DNA from: Paenibacillus phytohabitans
Lineage (GTDB): Bacteria; Bacillota; Bacilli; Paenibacillales; Paenibacillaceae
Length of the DNA: 64,000 nucleotides
Direction of reading: 5' to 3'
Assembly (NCBI RefSeq): GCF_013141775.1
Contig: NZ_WHOB01000020.1
Coordinates: 372,001-436,000 of the forward strand
Shown: positions 28,315 to 36,484 of the stretch, in pieces
Position numbering within the stretch: the first letter of the stretch is position 1
Layout: each line of letters starts with the position of its first letter
The notes under the pieces: model-generated
The model's database searches: none
Told to the model about the DNA's origin: nothing
The model's input: only the letters and a program-made list of their open reading frames with translations
Translations under genes and position numbers: made by a program

Positions 28315-28760
28315 ATTTGATTTCTCCTTCTCTAGGGGAATGTTCCGCCCTTCCCGCAGTTGTCCACGGAGGTACGGACGCTCAGTTCCAGAGTATCTCT
28401 AAGCACCTTCAGGACCAAGGTCTGCTTATAACGGAGTTATGTGCATTTTTACGGAAATGGGGATATCCTGCAGTGTGGGGTATAATATTTTAGACAATTC
28501 AGTGCTTTTTCCCGCAAAAACAAAAAAAGCCGCAAGCTCCCAGGATCTTTCCAGATTAGGAGGCAGCTGCTATAATATCCTGTAATACAGGTTATGGACC
28601 CGCTTTTGGCGCGAAAACATATCATATCTCACACAAATGAAGTGAAAATTATCACAATGTAAAAAATTCGACACTTTTTCGCGAAAATTTTTACCCATAA
28701 AGAGGAATTTACATGTATAATTAATTTAAAATTTACTGAAAAACTGAGGGAATAAAGGGG
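28315..28760. other. Divergent promoter region between GH65 genes and fnr
   Basis: This spacer of 446 bases carries the ribosome sites of both flanking genes, an Fnr-type box (28641-28656) and a TATAAT at 28716-28721 that could be the fnr -10. A second TATAAT lies at 28476-28481, and TATAAT also occurs near 28571. None has a clear -35 partner. No gene or riboswitch is evident. Confidence 0.4.
28641..28656. promoter_or_regulatory. Fnr box upstream of fnr
   Basis: AGTGAAAATTATCACA fits TGTGA-N6-TCACA with one mismatch and lies 105-120 bases upstream of the fnr start. Relative to the TATAAT at 28716-28721 its centre is near -80, unlike the -42 position at nirB, pflB and adhE. It suggests autoregulation, with the mode unclear. 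Confidence 0.55.
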
Positions 28761-29489
28761 ATGTCGATTATGATAAAGGAACATTATAATGTTATCGAAG
28801 CCCGCGGCAATACAAACTGTTTCTCCGAACAGAACTTTAACCGGCTATTGGTCACAATGAAGGAGCGCATGGTCCCTGAAGGCTCTCACCTATTCTGGGA
28901 AGGCGACTATTCGGATAAATTGTTTTATATCAAACGTGGACGTGTGAAACTAACCAAATCAACTGACGAAGGCAAGGAACTAATCCTGTATATGTATCAG
29001 GCCGGTGACATGGTTGGTCAGGCAGACCCGTTCTTCAGCACGAAGCATAGCTTCACTGCCGAAGTGATTGAAGAAAGTGAAGTCGGCGTTATTGAGCAGA
29101 AGGATCTGGAGATTCTGATCTGCCAGCACTGCGATTTCGCAATTGACTTCATGAAATGGATGGGGATTCATCACCGTCTCACGCAGACGAAATTCCGCGA
29201 TCTGATGATGTACGGCAAACCGGGTGCACTCTGCTCTACGCTGATCCGTCTGGGCAACACCTATGGAGAGAAGACCGGCGACAGCATTCTGATTAACAAA
29301 AAAATTACGCATACAGATCTGTCCAACATGATTGGCGCTACCCGCGAAAGTGTTAACCGTATGCTGAGCGATCTGCGTAAAAAAGACGCTGTAGAGTATG
29401 AGAACGGCATGATTGTCATCAAGGATCTGTCGATGCTTCAGGACATCTGCCACTGTGAATTATGCCCTAATGAAATTTGCCGGATTTAA
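28761..29489 (+). CDS. fnr: Fnr-type oxygen-responsive transcription regulator
   Basis: The protein has 242 residues; a second ATG nine bases later is better spaced from AAAGGGG and may be the true start. Residues of about 30-120 form the cyclic-nucleotide-binding-like beta-roll. The C-terminal winged helix holds the recognition helix ATRESVNRMLSDLRKK. The C-terminus ends with cysteines 230, 232, 235 and 240 (CHCELCPNEIC), containing the C-x2-C-x4-C pattern that binds a [4Fe-4S] cluster in Bacillus subtilis Fnr. D147 in FRDLMMYG matches the aspartate ligand of that protein. It should activate anaerobic genes at TGTGA-N6-TCACA sites, which are found at nirB, pflB, adhE and its own promoter. 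Confidence 0.93.
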   Translation: MSIMIKEHYNVIEARGNTNCFSEQNFNRLLVTMKERMVPEGSHLFWEGDYSDKLFYIKRGRVKLTKSTDEGKELILYMYQAGDMVGQADPFFSTKHSFTAEVIEESEVGVIEQKDLEILICQHCDFAIDFMKWMGIHHRLTQTKFRDLMMYGKPGALCSTLIRLGNTYGEKTGDSILINKKITHTDLSNMIGATRESVNRMLSDLRKKDAVEYENGMIVIKDLSMLQDICHCELCPNEICRI

Positions 29490-29559
29490 TTCCTAATAAT
29501 AATACCCTCTATTCACCTCAATGAAACATATATGACCCAATAAATTAATAGAGTGGTCG

Positions 29560-29587
29560 AAGGCGCCCTGTCCGGCGTCTTTTTTTC
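29560..29587 (+). terminator. fnr terminator
   Basis: AAGGCGCC (29560-29567) pairs with GGCGTCTT (29574-29581) with one G-U pair and a 6-base loop, followed by TTTTTTC. Confidence 0.85.
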
Positions 29588-29623
29588 TTGTCTGCTGATG
29601 AGATTCCCGCGCTGCCAACATTT

Positions 29624-30106
29624 CTACAAGGTCTTTATTTCCCAAAAATCATAGTATTCCGTCCTCATAGTCAGCTCATCCCCGCTAAGCCACTTCGCTG
29701 CCAGTACAGCTGCCGGTGAGGCCGAATCCAGCGTGATCCGGGCTAATTCCACCCATTCCATCCCGTTCGAATCCTGTTCCGCAAAAGCTGAAATAGCTGC
29801 TGGCGCCTGCTCCCCGTCCAATTCAACCTGGTACAACGCTGCCAGATGATGCATATGCGTGAAGTCATCCTCCTGATAACGGACAAAAAAATCGAATATG
29901 CCCAGGTTTCGTTCTGCCTTGACTGCAAATCCGGTCTCTTCCATGAATTCTCTGACCAGGCCGTCAAGCAGCGATTCGTTCTCTTCAAGTCTTCCGCCAG
30001 GCAGATCGTATCTTCCGGTGTATGGCCCTCTTGCCTTATGTATTACCAGCAGCTTGCCGTCACGCTGGCAAACTCCATATACGCCAAAATGGTTAAAGCT
30101 CTTCAA
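29624..30106 (-). CDS. Nudix hydrolase
   Basis: The protein has 160 residues. The full Nudix box is present as GGRLEENESLLDGLVREFMEETGF (written here from G at about residue 37), with the catalytic REFMEE acidic cluster. The start is a TTG at 30106, nine bases after GGGAG; no better ATG exists before the Nudix box. The preceding RGPYTGRYDLP is common in MutT-like NDP-sugar or nucleotide hydrolases. The substrate is unknown. It is convergent to fnr and lies downstream of the nirC terminator. Confidence 0.88.
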   Translation of the reverse strand: MKSFNHFGVYGVCQRDGKLLVIHKARGPYTGRYDLPGGRLEENESLLDGLVREFMEETGFAVKAERNLGIFDFFVRYQEDDFTHMHHLAALYQVELDGEQAPAAISAFAEQDSNGMEWVELARITLDSASPAAVLAAKWLSGDELTMRTEYYDFWEIKTL

Positions 30107-30171
30107 GACTGTCCACTCCCTGATTCGAGTCCTAAACAGCTTACCACAGATAGAGGCTTCCTTTCAGTGAC

Positions 30172-30203
30172 AAAAAAGCCCCGCAGTAATTAAACTGCGG
30201 AGC
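30172..30203 (-). terminator. Terminator of the nirBDC operon
   Basis: On the minus strand GCTCCGCAG pairs with CTGCGGGGC around an AT-rich 8-base loop and is followed by TTTTTTG. It lies 17 bases beyond the nirC stop. Confidence 0.88.
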
Positions 30204-30219
30204 TTGCGGAGCTTCTAAA

Positions 30220-31038
30220 TTAACTTATTTTCTTAGTCTGCATGGCAGTTGATACTTTACGGGGACTACGCACAGGTGAGATCAGCCAGTATGCCATGCC
30301 GACGAATACACCGCCGCCGATCATATTCCCTAGCGTAACCGGAATCATGTTATGCACCCAGCCGGCAATGCTCACAGTCTCCGGATGATTCGGCAGCAGC
30401 ACTGCCACGCTGAGCAGCGTCATGTTCGCTACACTGTGTTCGTAGCCGCTCGCGATGAAGGCGAACAGGCACCACCAGATCAGAACCAGCTTCGCCGCTT
30501 CACTCTTAGCGCGGGAGGACATCCACAGGGCCAGGCAGACCAGCCAGTTACAGAGAATACCGCGGAAGAACAGCTCCGAGAACGGCAGGCTCATCTTCTT
30601 GGCTGCTGCCGCGAAGATCAGATGCTCGGCAGGCGCTGCCTTAAAAAGACCCGATCCCTGAATCAGCAGGGCAAGAATCACTGCACCGGCTACATTGCCG
30701 AGGAATACCAGGACCCAGTTCTTCACGGTATCCCAGACCGTAGTTCTCCCGGCAAGCGTGCTTACCGTGAAGAACATATTATTTCCTGTGAACAGCTCCG
30801 ACCCAGCGAATACAACCAGGGTCAGGGCAATTCCGAAGGAAGCTCCCATAATCAGCGGCTGGAACGGTGACTTGATCGCTGCCAGCGGCGCCCCCAGCGA
30901 GAAGATCAGAATAATACCAATTCCTACATAAGCTCCTGCCAGGAGTGCCGCCAAAAAATATTTGGGCAGGCTCTCATTCATCTTGTCGCGCTTGCCTACG
31001 GCTGTCTCAACGATATTCTCTACGCTCTGCGTAAACAT
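30220..31038 (-). CDS. nirC: Formate/nitrite transporter family channel (probable nitrite channel NirC)
   Basis: The protein has 272 residues with about six membrane helices. FNT family marks include GAYVGIGIILIFSLG, the SELFTGNNMFFTV loop and GGGVFVGMAYWL near the C-terminus. The pentameric channels pass formate, nitrite or hydrosulfide. Its position 24 bases after nirD supports nitrite as substrate, although formate export (PflB product) cannot be excluded by sequence alone. GAGCAGGTG precedes the ATG. It is the last gene of nirBDC and should be induced with it by Fnr. Confidence 0.88.
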   Translation of the reverse strand: MFTQSVENIVETAVGKRDKMNESLPKYFLAALLAGAYVGIGIILIFSLGAPLAAIKSPFQPLIMGASFGIALTLVVFAGSELFTGNNMFFTVSTLAGRTTVWDTVKNWVLVFLGNVAGAVILALLIQGSGLFKAAPAEHLIFAAAAKKMSLPFSELFFRGILCNWLVCLALWMSSRAKSEAAKLVLIWWCLFAFIASGYEHSVANMTLLSVAVLLPNHPETVSIAGWVHNMIPVTLGNMIGGGVFVGMAYWLISPVRSPRKVSTAMQTKKIS

Positions 31039-31062
31039 ATCTACACCTGCTCTTCTTTTAAT

Positions 31063-31404
31063 TTATAGCCTTGCCACTGCCGCAGGCAGACTAACCTTGA
31101 CGACTCCGTCCTCCACAACAACCGGATGGACTACTGCCTGACCGCGGTCCGGAGCCTGAACTTCTCCGGTCCGCAGATCGATTTTCCAGTCATGAAGCGG
31201 GTCATACAGATAATAGCCTGATACTATTCCCTCAGCGAGCGGACCGCCCTTCGGGTGGGGACTGTGGTTCTCCACGGCATAGAAAGTGCCATCCGATGTG
31301 CGGAATATAGCTAACTCCACCTCTCCTGCCTTTACTACCCGGCCAATCTGCAGCATGAAATCGTCTGCGGATCCTACTGCATACTCTCGATTACTGAGTT
31401 CCAT
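31063..31404 (-). CDS. nirD: Nitrite reductase (NADH) small subunit
   Basis: The protein has 113 residues from the ATG at 31404, preceded by GGAGAGGGAGAGGAAATT; the open frame extends upstream into nirB but lacks a ribosome site. The fold is Rieske-like (FYAVENHSPHPKGGPLAEG and YYLYDPLHDWKIDL). The cysteines that would bind a [2Fe-2S] cluster are replaced, and the whole protein contains no cysteine, as known for several NirD proteins. It supports NirB in cytoplasmic reduction of nitrite to ammonium. Gaps to nirB and nirC are 25 and 24 bases. Confidence 0.92.
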   Translation of the reverse strand: MELSNREYAVGSADDFMLQIGRVVKAGEVELAIFRTSDGTFYAVENHSPHPKGGPLAEGIVSGYYLYDPLHDWKIDLRTGEVQAPDRGQAVVHPVVVEDGVVKVSLPAAVARL

Positions 31405-31429
31405 AATTTCCTCTCCCTCTCCCTTCAGG

Positions 31430-33856
31430 CTAGACCCGTGTCTGTTCGAACAGTGCTGTGCGGGTGCCGTTGTCATCCAGCATCTTTTTCCATGGATCAC
31501 TGACTTGTGCCAGGGCGAAGTCAATCCGTGCAGCGAGTTCTTTCCGGTTGTCGTCACTGCCCAGAATAACGGTCTGGATATGCTCAAGGCCCATACGTTC
31601 TACCCATTCTGAAGTTCTCTCCAGGTAATTGCCGGTTTCACGGTAATACTGCATTACGGCGGAACAGACCTCGACCAGCTCTTCATCGGTTCTTACCTTG
31701 CAGAAGGCATCTGCGATCCGCGGTTTAATCCCGCCGTTTCCGCCGATGAATACTTCCCAGCCGCCGTCGTTGCCGACAATGCCGATATCCTTCGTGCAGG
31801 ATTCTGCGCAGTTGCGCGGGCAGCCGTTGACTGCCATTTTGAATTTGGCCGGCATATCCAGCCGTTCGTATTTGCGTTCAAGCTGAGCGCCCATCTCCAT
31901 GGAATCCTGTGTACCGAAACGGCAGAACTGTGAACCGACGCAGGTCTTGACCGTACGTAAGGATTTCGCATAGGCATAACCGGATGGCATATCCAGCTCC
32001 TCCCACACCTTCGGCACATCTTCTTTTTTGACACCGATCAGGTCCAGACGCTGTCCGCCGGTCACCTTCACGACCTTCACATCGTACTTCAGGGAAACAT
32101 CGGCGATGCGCTTCAAATCTTCTGGGGTGGTAACCCCGCCGTACATACGCGGAACAACCGTATAAGTCCCGTCCTTCTGAATATTGGCGTTCATCCGTTC
32201 ATTAACGAAGCGCGATTCCTTCTCGTCCTCATGAGTGTCCGGATAGATCATACCCAGATAATAGTTCACCGCAGGACGGCATTTAGAACAGCCTTCGGAT
32301 TGCTTCCAGTCCAGCACATGCATAACTTCTTTGGTGGTTTTGAGTCCTTTAGCCGTAATTTCGGCTACAATCTCATCCCGGCTAAGCGGGGTACAACTGC
32401 AGATCCCCTGCTTGGCACTTTGCTGAAAGCTATCTCCCAGAACGAACTGCAGAATCTGCTCAACAACTGGCTTACAGCCACCGCAGGAACGGGTCGCTCC
32501 GGTGCAGGCTTTGATTTCATCCACTGTAGTGAAGCCATTCTCCGTAACGGCATCAACAATCGCCTTTTTGGTAACCCCGTTGCAGCCGCAGACAATTTCT
32601 TCATCGGCCATTGCTTCAACGGATAGACCTTTCTTGGCTCCGCCTCCGCCGCAGCAGCCTGTGCCCATGACCTCGCCATAGATCTCATCGGTCATTTCTG
32701 TTCCCTGCTTCACCAGCTTCTGCAGGCTCGCTGATTCGGTTACATCACCGAACAGAACCGCACCGACAATAATGTTGTTTTTGAGCAAAATCTTCTTATA
32801 GGTTCTCTTCCACTCATCCTTGGCGGATATGACGGTATGCTCTGCTGTTTCGGTGAACTCTCCGGCCGAGAAAACATCAACACCGGAAATCTTGAGCTTC
32901 GTCGCGACAACCGAACCTTCGTATCCCGGAGTCTGCACACCAGACAAATGCTTGGCCAGTACCATCCCCTGCTCGAAAAGCGGCGCTACCAGACCATAAC
33001 AGGTCCCCCGGTGCTCTGTACATTCACCGACAGAATATACGTTAGCCATAGAGGTCTGCAAATAGTCATTGACGACAATCCCGCGGTTAACCTCGATGCC
33101 GCTATCCTTGGCAAGCTGAACATTAGGTTTAATTCCGACTGCCATGACCACAAATTCTGCGGGCAACTCACTGCCGTCACTGAAGCGCAGCCCGGTAACC
33201 CGCTCTTCTCCAGTCAATTCGACCGTCTGCTTGCCCATGGCGAATTTCACACCTTGACGCGCAAGCTCCGCCTGCAGCATGGAAGATGCCGTACGGTCCA
33301 GCTGCCGTTCCATCAGATCCTCAAGCAAATGCACAACGGTAACGTCCATCCCCAGATTCACAAGGCCTTTGGCTGCTTCAAGACCAAGGAGACCTCCGCC
33401 GATAACAGCTGCCGTACGGTACTGCTTCGCTGCGGCCAGCATGGCATCGCAATCTGCGATATCACGGAAGCCGACTACCCCGTCCTTTGTACTGCCCGGA
33501 ACAGGTAATATAAACGAATTAGAACCCGTAGCAATGATAACCTTGTCGTAATGAACCGCCTGTCCGTTATCTGTAATCACCTGCCGGGTTTGTTCATCAA
33601 TCCGGATGACAGTCGTTCCAGTATGCAGGGTAATATTGTTATCCTCATACCACTGACGGTCATTCAGGATAATATCTTCAATGGTTTTACTGCCTTCGAG
33701 AACATAGGACAGCATAATCCGGTTGTAATTGGGATGCGGCTCACTGCCGAAGATCGTGATATCATAAGCGCCGCCCAGCTTTAAAATCTGTTCAATAGTG
33801 CCTACACCCGCCATGCCATTGCCAATCAGCACTAACTTTTCTCTGTTCGCTGTCAC
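31430..33856 (-). CDS. nirB: Nitrite reductase (NADH) large subunit
   Basis: The protein has 808 residues, the normal length. It begins at a GTG (33856) eight bases after AAGGAGGG. Domains in order are FAD/NAD(H) reductase (LIGNGMAGVGTIEQIL to about 400), two BFD-type [2Fe-2S] segments (VCGCNGVTKKAIVD and CSCTPLSRDEIV, with CGGCKP and CSKCRP), a ferredoxin-like half-domain, and the siroheme/[4Fe-4S] domain with CVGSQFCRFGTQDS and NGCPRNCAESC. It reduces nitrite to ammonium with NADH, serving detoxification, nitrogen assimilation or NADH disposal under anaerobiosis. The promoter carries two perfect Fnr boxes. Confidence 0.97.
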   Translation of the reverse strand: MTANREKLVLIGNGMAGVGTIEQILKLGGAYDITIFGSEPHPNYNRIMLSYVLEGSKTIEDIILNDRQWYEDNNITLHTGTTVIRIDEQTRQVITDNGQAVHYDKVIIATGSNSFILPVPGSTKDGVVGFRDIADCDAMLAAAKQYRTAAVIGGGLLGLEAAKGLVNLGMDVTVVHLLEDLMERQLDRTASSMLQAELARQGVKFAMGKQTVELTGEERVTGLRFSDGSELPAEFVVMAVGIKPNVQLAKDSGIEVNRGIVVNDYLQTSMANVYSVGECTEHRGTCYGLVAPLFEQGMVLAKHLSGVQTPGYEGSVVATKLKISGVDVFSAGEFTETAEHTVISAKDEWKRTYKKILLKNNIIVGAVLFGDVTESASLQKLVKQGTEMTDEIYGEVMGTGCCGGGGAKKGLSVEAMADEEIVCGCNGVTKKAIVDAVTENGFTTVDEIKACTGATRSCGGCKPVVEQILQFVLGDSFQQSAKQGICSCTPLSRDEIVAEITAKGLKTTKEVMHVLDWKQSEGCSKCRPAVNYYLGMIYPDTHEDEKESRFVNERMNANIQKDGTYTVVPRMYGGVTTPEDLKRIADVSLKYDVKVVKVTGGQRLDLIGVKKEDVPKVWEELDMPSGYAYAKSLRTVKTCVGSQFCRFGTQDSMEMGAQLERKYERLDMPAKFKMAVNGCPRNCAESCTKDIGIVGNDGGWEVFIGGNGGIKPRIADAFCKVRTDEELVEVCSAVMQYYRETGNYLERTSEWVERMGLEHIQTVILGSDDNRKELAARIDFALAQVSDPWKKMLDDNGTRTALFEQTRV

Positions 33857-33911
33857 TGGTAGGACCCTCCTTCAAAACTCAGATTCCTTCACAAACTTGC
33901 TTTATAGTGAA

Positions 33912-33976
33912 ATTATACTGCCCAAAATTCCCCGGCATTTGTGATTCCAGTCACATTAAATGTGAAACATTTCACA
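33912..33976 (-). promoter_or_regulatory. nirBDC promoter with two consensus Fnr boxes
   Basis: TGTGATTCCAGTCACA (33940-33955) and TGTGAAACATTTCACA (33961-33976) both match TGTGA-N6-TCACA exactly, with centres 21 bp apart. A perfect TATAAT lies on the minus strand at 33917-33912. The predicted start near 33905 puts box centres at about -42 and -63. No -35 hexamer is seen. The second palindrome also resembles a Rex site. Confidence 0.8.
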
Positions 33977-33987
33977 TAAAGTATTAG

Positions 33988-34028
33988 ACACAAAAAAAAG
34001 GACATCCGCGCACTCGGCACAGAAATCC
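33988..34028 (-). terminator. Terminator of the DUF4430-like lipoprotein gene
   Basis: On the minus strand an AAGGA / TCCTT outer stem encloses CTGTGC / GCGCGG, and TTTTTTTTG follows. It lies just upstream of the nir Fnr boxes. Confidence 0.65.
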
Positions 34029-34060
34029 TTGTATCCGCTAAACGGATTCCGTTATCGTAA

Positions 34061-34762
34061 TTACTTCAGAACCAGTGATATCTCCAGCTTGTCCTGCGGT
34101 CTGAGCTTCATATCCACTCCGTTGCCCAGCAGCGCTTTATCATTAACCTTCAGTTTCCACTCCTCACTGCTGAGTGGGGTGTAATCCATTACGGTGAGAA
34201 CTGTCTTGTTATTTTCTGCCAGCTTAATCATCCCGCTGTTCTTCATAAGTCCCTTCACGGACAAATCTTCCGTAAAGGACAGCACATGCGAATGCGTCAG
34301 TTCAGGCTGTTCGCTCCCGCCGTTCACCGTAAGGATAACCGGTTGAAATAACGCTCCGGCTGCGGACGGCTTCGCCGAGAAGACAATAGCCGCTCCAGCC
34401 TCGATTGTACTGTTCCAGTCCGTAAGTTTCTTGCTGTTCACTTGTACTTCCCACATCATATCCTGACTAAGCGCAACCCTGTTGACCTCAAGAATACTAT
34501 AGCCGTCTGCAGCAAAAGTAACGATCCCGCTCTTTCTCAGCAGTTCTATGATGGAATTACCTTCTATATAAGCTTCGTTAAGCAGTCTGCCGGAGGTTCC
34601 GGCCATTTCACGTTCACCCACCAGAATTGAAAAAGATAGTCCTGTGCTGCCGCTTCCGGCGCTGCCGCCGGTGTTCCCCGGTCCCAGAACCGAGCTGCAG
34701 CCGCTGGCTGTGATTATAAAAACAAGGCACAGCAGTAAGCGCCCCATCCATTTCGTGGACAT
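34061..34762 (-). CDS. Putative lipoprotein with two DUF4430-like repeats
   Basis: The protein has 233 residues. A signal peptide ends in the lipobox ITASGC with C22, followed by a Gly/Ser linker. Two internal segments resemble each other and DUF4430 / transcobalamin-like domains: SIIELLRKSGIVTFAADGYS (about 70-130) and SVKGLMKNSGMIKLAENNKT (about 168-230), each ending with a 'W.+.VN.K.L' strand. Such domains occur in surface proteins, some binding corrinoids. The function here is unknown. It has its own terminator and lies between nirB and ric, so co-regulation is not indicated. The ribosome site GGCGGTG is weak. Confidence 0.6.
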   Translation of the reverse strand: MSTKWMGRLLLCLVFIITASGCSSVLGPGNTGGSAGSGSTGLSFSILVGEREMAGTSGRLLNEAYIEGNSIIELLRKSGIVTFAADGYSILEVNRVALSQDMMWEVQVNSKKLTDWNSTIEAGAAIVFSAKPSAAGALFQPVILTVNGGSEQPELTHSHVLSFTEDLSVKGLMKNSGMIKLAENNKTVLTVMDYTPLSSEEWKLKVNDKALLGNGVDMKLRPQDKLEISLVLK

Positions 34763-34866
34763 TCCACGGCACCGCCTTCTTATGTAATATCCCTGACTCT
34801 TTAAGGATACCGCATAGAAGAAATGTTCTCAAATTATTTCTGTTCTGAACCTTACGTTCTATATAA

Positions 34867-34890
34867 CAAAAAAGTCCCCGGAGGGACTTT
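34867..34890 (-). terminator. ric terminator
   Basis: On the minus strand AAGTCCC and GGGGACTT form the stem, followed by TTTTTTG. It lies 16 bases after the ric stop. Confidence 0.88.
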
Positions 34891-34905
34891 CCGTAGTACT
34901 ACATT

Positions 34906-35631
34906 TTATTGATAACGCAGGAACAGGTTATTGTTCTCCAGATGCACATGCTCGAAGGTCATACCTTCCAGCTCCTCAAGGCGTGCATAGGTCAGGCGGT
35001 AAGTCGTGCAGGCATGCGCAGGCGGTGTGTAATCATTGGTTACCCGGCGGAGCTCGCGGAGGATCTCACCGGCACCGTCATGCTCAGCTTCCAGATTATG
35101 CAGCAGGCCGCGCAGCTCCGATAGGCCTTCTTCAGTCGGGTTCTGTGTGTAGGCGAGCATTTTAGGGAATTCGCTCTCTTCTTCCTTCGCCGTATGCTGA
35201 AGCAGATCTTCGCGCAAAAGATTAAACAGGCGGTGCATCTCACCCAGATGCGGAGAATCCTCGCCATGAACGCGGAAGACTTTGGTTACATTCTGGCTGA
35301 TTAACGGAAGCTCTTCACGCAGGTAGCGGTGATGCTTGTTCACGATATAATTCACCAGCTCTTCAGAGGAGGCCTCGTTCCAGGCTGTATCCTCTTCCAG
35401 CACCGGATGCTCTTCCTGCAGCTTGTTCAGATCCTGAATCATCGCTTCCGGATCAAGCCCTTTCTCGGCAGCAGCTTCAGCCAGCGGCTTCGCGCCTCCA
35501 CAGCAGAAATCAATGCGCTTAGCCTTGAAATAATCCGCAGACTTAGGGAACTGCAGGACGATGTCTCTGACCATTGCTTCAGAGGTGAAACCTGATTGAA
35601 TTGTTATATCGTTTAATTGATTGGACGCCAT
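34906..35631 (-). CDS. ric: Iron-sulfur cluster repair di-iron protein (RIC/ScdA/YtfE)
   Basis: The protein has 241 residues. The N-terminal ScdA_N domain has the double cysteine motif DFCCGG (C43-C44), which occurs in the full-length RIC family. The hemerythrin-like part has spaced histidines in NKHHRYLREELP, VHGEDSPHLGEMHRLF, LLQHTAKEEESEF, NLEAEHDGAGE and FEHVHLENN that bind the di-iron site. It repairs iron-sulfur clusters damaged by nitric oxide or oxidants. Its neighbourhood with nirB and fnr, both Fe-S proteins and a nitrite-reducing system, fits. GAGGAGGGG precedes the ATG. No clear Fnr box is upstream. Confidence 0.94.
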   Translation of the reverse strand: MASNQLNDITIQSGFTSEAMVRDIVLQFPKSADYFKAKRIDFCCGGAKPLAEAAAEKGLDPEAMIQDLNKLQEEHPVLEEDTAWNEASSEELVNYIVNKHHRYLREELPLISQNVTKVFRVHGEDSPHLGEMHRLFNLLREDLLQHTAKEEESEFPKMLAYTQNPTEEGLSELRGLLHNLEAEHDGAGEILRELRRVTNDYTPPAHACTTYRLTYARLEELEGMTFEHVHLENNNLFLRYQ

Positions 35632-35742
35632 TGTGGCCCCTCCTCATGTTATGGGTATAGGTTTTTAGTTGCTGATCACCTTTACACCTTAACACCGGCA
35701 GGAAGACGGACTAGTGATTGTACGCACTGGATATATAAAATT

Positions 35743-36465
35743 TTATTGAACAGTCGCCTGCATATATGTCCGCTTGCCTTGCGCATCCTTCAAATAGGGT
35801 CCAAGACCGGCAAACCGTGAATGATCCACATACACTCCAGTCATCCACCTGCCTTCGGTCAGACCTCCATTCCACTGCAGCACCAGATCCGGGGCTGAGA
35901 TCCATTCCTGATAGACTCTGATATTCTTATCCTTATATTCTTTGGCTTGTTTATTCATTTCCATTAACGGGGTCTGTGTCATATAGGTAGGCACGAAATA
36001 TACAGAAATAAGCTCCAAATCATCTGCGCTGAGAAAAGCTTCTTCACCTAAGTAAGGCTGGAGCAGCAGCGTATTCTCATACATCGACCAGATTACCGCC
36101 TGCAGCACCATACTCTGACTAATGCCGTTATGAAAGGTGAAGCGGCGCGGCGGGCCGGAGGTATCGCTATCCGTAGCAGTCACAGGCTCCAGACAATGCC
36201 GCTCACAACCGATGCATTTCCAGCCGGAGGGGCTTTGAATCCACTTCTGAAACACACTGCCGCTATCATTGTCCCCTTTGTATAGAGAGGATATGATCTC
36301 ATAAGGCACGCCAATCCAGGCATCCCATAATGAAGCGGGAAGATGGCTATGAAGCATAAACAACACCTTGTCATAAATCAGCTGCACTCTAATTGAAGCA
36401 GTCTCCAGTTCAGCGACATCCTTTTTTCCATAAGCTATTTCGCGGGAAAACAAGGTGATGGTCAT
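35743..36465 (-). CDS. Hypothetical protein with a CxxCxxHC motif
   Basis: I do not recognise this 240-residue protein. It begins at an ATG eight bases after AGGAGG, so it is probably expressed. A compact cysteine/histidine cluster, GWKCIGCERHCLEP (C84, C87, H90, C91), could bind a metal. No signal peptide or membrane helix is visible. The C-terminal half has an aromatic, soluble composition (DLVLQWNGGLTEGRWMTGVY). It is flanked by ric and by an intergenic tandem repeat, with no clear operon partner. Confidence 0.6.
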   Translation of the reverse strand: MTITLFSREIAYGKKDVAELETASIRVQLIYDKVLFMLHSHLPASLWDAWIGVPYEIISSLYKGDNDSGSVFQKWIQSPSGWKCIGCERHCLEPVTATDSDTSGPPRRFTFHNGISQSMVLQAVIWSMYENTLLLQPYLGEEAFLSADDLELISVYFVPTYMTQTPLMEMNKQAKEYKDKNIRVYQEWISAPDLVLQWNGGLTEGRWMTGVYVDHSRFAGLGPYLKDAQGKRTYMQATVQ

Positions 36466-36484
36466 GATCCTCGCCTCCTAAAAG

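Noticed and set aside
28609..28695. GCGCGAAAA and TCGCGAAAA motifs upstream of fnr as a regulator site
   Set aside because: Two short AT-rich matches to each other without symmetry or a known regulator; likely chance.
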